NCBI GenBank assembly: GCA_934717555.1
Contig: CAKUYY010000061.1
Coordinates: 1 to 8,242, forward strand
From: an uncultured Clostridium sp.
GTDB taxonomy: Bacteria; Bacillota; Clostridia; Oscillospirales; Acutalibacteraceae
Reading direction: 5' to 3'
DNA: 8,242 nt
The stretch's first letter is position 1, and every line of letters begins with the position of its first letter. The notes below the pieces were generated by a model. That model was not told where the DNA came from and did no database searches. It worked only from the letters and a program-made list of their open reading frames with translations. Positions 6,193 through 8,242 of the stretch are shown piece by piece. The translations under genes and the position numbers were made by a program.

Positions 6193-6953
6193 TGGCTGTT
6201 GTGTTTGATAAGCCTCATGCCCTTACCGACGTGCCTTTCCATTATTGCCCCGGATGTACCCATGGAATCGTACACCGTCTGGTTGCAGAAGTAATGGATG
6301 AACTGGGTGTGGAAGGAAAGGCCGTGGGCGTGGCTCCAGTAGGCTGCGCTGTTATGAATTATGATTATTTTTCCTGTGATATGGTGGAAGCCCCGCATGG
6401 CCGTGCGCCGGCCGTAGCGACAGGCCTCAAACGTGCCTGCCCGGATAATGTAATCTTTACCTATCAGGGCGACGGGGATTTGGCGGCTATCGGTACTGCA
6501 GAAACGGTACATGCCGCGACCCGCGGGGAAAATATCACGGTGATTTTTATCAATAACGCCATTTATGGCATGACCGGAGGGCAAATGGCGCCTACTTCCC
6601 TGCCCGGCCAGGTGACGCAGACCACTCCCTATGGACGCGATGTCAATATGGCGGGCTATCCCATTCGCATCTGTGAAATGCTGTCCACATTAGATGGCGT
6701 AGCCTTGGCGCAGCGCGTTACAGTGGATTGTGTTAAGAATGTAGTCGTAGCGAAGAAAGCCATTAAGAAGGCTTTTGAAAATCAGATCGCCAAAAAAGGA
6801 TTTTCTATTGTAGAGGTTCTTTCCACCTGTCCTACCAACTGGGGAATGACGCCGGTAGAGGCTCTGGACTGGTTGCGTGAAAATATGATTCCTTACTATC
6901 CTCTGGGGGTATATAAGGATTCTGAGAAAGGGGCGAGACTGCAACATGAGTAA
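6192..6953 (+). CDS. 2-oxoacid:ferredoxin oxidoreductase beta subunit (thiamine diphosphate-binding)
   Basis: A 253-residue beta subunit that binds thiamine diphosphate and one [4Fe-4S] cluster. The TPP motif runs from G93-D94-G95 to N121-N122, with the IYGMTGGQ sequence just after it. C19, C22, C52 and C213 match the four-cysteine spacing of the proximal cluster in related oxoacid oxidoreductases. The enzyme decarboxylates the 2-oxoacid on TPP and passes electrons to this cluster. The length is normal for separate beta subunits; unlike the longer archaeal VorA as I recall it, this chain carries no fused gamma domain. GGGAGGTG (6177-6184) lies 7 nt before the ATG, inside the end of the alpha gene, and the two genes share base 6192, which suggests coupling for 1:1 production. 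Gene names for this subunit vary (korB, vorA), so none is assigned. Confidence 0.94.
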   Translation: MAVVFDKPHALTDVPFHYCPGCTHGIVHRLVAEVMDELGVEGKAVGVAPVGCAVMNYDYFSCDMVEAPHGRAPAVATGLKRACPDNVIFTYQGDGDLAAIGTAETVHAATRGENITVIFINNAIYGMTGGQMAPTSLPGQVTQTTPYGRDVNMAGYPIRICEMLSTLDGVALAQRVTVDCVKNVVVAKKAIKKAFENQIAKKGFSIVEVLSTCPTNWGMTPVEALDWLRENMIPYYPLGVYKDSEKGARLQHE

Positions 6954-7488
6954 AGATCTGAATTTACTGTTGGCAGGATTCGGCGGCCAAGGGGTATTGT
7001 TTGCCGGTAAAGTGATTGCATACAGCGGTTTGCTGGAGGGAAAAGAGATATCCTGGTTGCCTTCTTATGGTCCGGAAATGCGTGGCGGCACTGCGAATTG
7101 CAGTGTTTGTATTTCCGACAATCCCATTGGATCCCCTCTGGTAGTTACGCCCAACGTGTTTATCGCCATGAACTTGCCCTCTTTTGACCGTTTTATCAAT
7201 GATGTACAGCCAGGAGGCGTTGTACTGGTGGACAGCTTCCTCATTCCCAAAAAGGTGGAGCGGGATGATGTGAAGGCTTTTTATATTCCAGCTTCCCGTT
7301 TAGCGGAAGAGAATGGATTAAAAGGAGGCGCCAATATTATTCTTCTGGGAAAACTTTTCCGGGAGTGTTCCTTCTGTTCAGAAGAAACATTGGATCAGGC
7401 GCTTCAGAAATGTATCCCGCCTTCCAAGATGCATTTGCTGGATAATAATCGAAAAGCGATTCGCATCGGTATGGATTATGAGGGCTGA
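6946..7488 (+). CDS. 2-oxoacid:ferredoxin oxidoreductase gamma subunit
   Basis: A 180-residue gamma subunit of the pyruvate/ketoisovalerate oxidoreductase catalytic-domain family (POR_C type). Diagnostic motifs are GFGGQGVLFAGK (11-22) and PSYGPEMRGGTANC (39-52), which in this family help form the CoA-binding and subunit contact region. Residues 128-131 (KGGA) and the following NIILLGKL match the conserved C-terminal helix. The length is typical of separate gamma chains. The ATG at 6946 lies 8 nt inside the beta gene, with AAAGGGG (6927-6933) 12 nt upstream, a slightly long spacer. It is the last gene of the operon: a strong hairpin terminator follows 53 nt after the stop codon. With the preceding genes it completes the alpha-beta-gamma-delta set. 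Confidence 0.93.
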   Translation: MSKDLNLLLAGFGGQGVLFAGKVIAYSGLLEGKEISWLPSYGPEMRGGTANCSVCISDNPIGSPLVVTPNVFIAMNLPSFDRFINDVQPGGVVLVDSFLIPKKVERDDVKAFYIPASRLAEENGLKGGANIILLGKLFRECSFCSEETLDQALQKCIPPSKMHLLDNNRKAIRIGMDYEG

Positions 7489-7541
7489 TTACTTCCAGAA
7501 CATTTGATTTCCGGTGGAGCCGGATAAGTATGATTTAGATA

Positions 7542-7585
7542 GAAAGAACCCGGAATGCGAAAAGCACCGGGTTCCTTTCGTTTTT
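7542..7585 (+). terminator. Intrinsic terminator of the oxidoreductase operon
   Basis: A 12-bp stem with one bulged base (GAAAGAACCCGG at 7542-7553 against CCGGGTTCCTTTC at 7567-7579) is followed by a run of five T (7581-7585). The 13-nt loop can add a small inner TGC/GCA stem capped by GAAAA. It closes the five-gene operon and separates it from ispD. Confidence 0.9.
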
Positions 7586-7634
7586 ATCTGGAGTACTTTT
7601 TATGTTGGCATATGCGGAAAGGAGTTTTGTACAG

Positions 7635-8242
7635 ATGCAGTTTTTGTCTGGTCAGACTGTCTGTGCCGTAATCGTGGCGGCAGGAGGTTCTACTCGAATG
7701 GGAGGGAAAATCAGCAAGCAGCTTCTCTCTTTAGGGAAAGAACCGGTGATCTCTCACACATTGCGGGCTTTTGAAAAGGCCGATTTGGTTCATGAGATTG
7801 TGGTAGTATGCCGGGCACAGGAAAAAGCGGCGATACAATCTATTGTACAAGATTATGGAATACAAAAGGTGAAAACTCTGGTAGAAGGAGGGACTACTCG
7901 TCAGCAGTCTGTTTGGAAGGGAGTAGAGGCGGCCTCTCCGAGTACTGGTTATCTAGCGATTCATGATGGAGCCAGAGCCTTGATCCGTCCAGAAGAAATT
8001 GATCGGGTCATCAAAGATGCGATGCAATGGAAAGCTTCCACATTGGCGGTTCCGGGTAAGGACACCATCAAAATAGCGGATGAGCGTGGAATGGTAACGG
8101 GGACTCCAGACCGGGCTTCTTTATGGAGTATCCAGACCCCGCAGGTATTTGAAAAGAGACTGTATGACCAGGCGATGAGACAAGCTCAGGAAGAGGGAGC
8201 AGATTATACGGATGATTGCCAGCTGATAGAACAGTATGGGCA
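7635..8242 (+). CDS. ispD: 2-C-methyl-D-erythritol 4-phosphate cytidylyltransferase (IspD), 3' end outside the window
   Basis: The first 202 codons (plus two bases) of IspD, which joins CTP and 2-C-methyl-D-erythritol 4-phosphate to give CDP-ME and pyrophosphate, the third step of the MEP isoprenoid pathway, in the cytoplasm. The CTP-binding loop is AAGGSTRMGGKISKQ (15-29), with Arg21 and Lys28 as the expected catalytic residues. GGTTRQQSV (85-93), IHDGAR (109-114), TPDRxxLWxxQTPQVF (157-172) and the YTDDCQLIE stretch near the end complete the family pattern. The family is about 230 residues, so roughly 25-30 are missing, including the C-terminal lysine region. The chosen ATG follows AAAGGAG (7618-7624) with a 10-nt spacer. 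An in-frame ATG at 7602 would add 11 residues but has no ribosome binding site. It begins a new unit after the operon terminator; no convincing promoter was seen. Confidence 0.95.
   Translation, partial: MQFLSGQTVCAVIVAAGGSTRMGGKISKQLLSLGKEPVISHTLRAFEKADLVHEIVVVCRAQEKAAIQSIVQDYGIQKVKTLVEGGTTRQQSVWKGVEAASPSTGYLAIHDGARALIRPEEIDRVIKDAMQWKASTLAVPGKDTIKIADERGMVTGTPDRASLWSIQTPQVFEKRLYDQAMRQAQEEGADYTDDCQLIEQYG

Noticed and set aside
7587..7634. Promoter for ispD in the short gap after the terminator
   Set aside because: TATGTT (7601-7606) is the best -10-like hexamer, and no matching -35 is present; ispD probably has a promoter here but I cannot place it.
7514..7774. 86-codon open frame from the operon terminator into ispD
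   Set aside because: It runs through the intrinsic terminator hairpin and overlaps the conserved IspD start in another frame.

Overview
The window reads as chromosomal DNA from a strictly anaerobic Gram-positive bacterium of the class Clostridia, quite possibly a gut member. The grounds are a ferredoxin-dependent four-subunit 2-oxoacid oxidoreductase of the clostridial VorB type, a clostridial YgiQ-type radical SAM protein, a stand-alone ComEC-like hydrolase paired with a DUF3006 protein, strong AGGAGG-like ribosome binding sites and a mevalonate-independent (MEP) isoprenoid gene. The genus cannot be fixed from the sequence. All recognised genes lie on the + strand, and I see no RNA genes, insertion sequences, phage genes or CRISPR.

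Region 1 (52-3099) is a tightly overlapping three-gene unit: a YgiQ-family radical SAM protein, a membrane-anchored metallo-beta-lactamase-fold hydrolase related to the C-terminal domain of ComEC, and a small DUF3006 protein. Region 2 (about 3100-4012) is a single SGNH/GDSL-type hydrolase gene with a plausible -10 element in front and a clear intrinsic terminator behind. Region 3 (4013-4196) is an AT-rich regulatory gap with a 30-nt near-perfect inverted repeat and either an extended -10 promoter or a nine-codon leader ORF; these two readings overlap and exclude each other.

Region 4 (4197-7488) is the main operon: a P-loop ATPase of the MinD/CobQ-like class, then delta (ferredoxin), alpha, beta and gamma subunits of a 2-oxoacid:ferredoxin oxidoreductase, probably branched-chain 2-oxoacid (VOR) type. 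Gaps are 21 and 10 nt, followed by 1- and 8-nt overlaps, so the five genes are probably co-transcribed. The enzyme would convert a 2-oxoacid plus CoA to acyl-CoA plus CO2 (or the reverse), passing electrons through its Fe-S clusters to ferredoxin. A strong intrinsic terminator closes the operon at 7542-7585. Region 5 (7635 to the end) is the 5' part of ispD, cut by the window edge.

Most of the window is ordinary metabolism. The part most worth following is the P-loop ATPase that leads the oxidoreductase operon: it has a recognisable nucleotide-binding site but no assigned role, and its position suggests that it serves the enzyme (assembly, activation or regulation). That is inference from context, not demonstrated.
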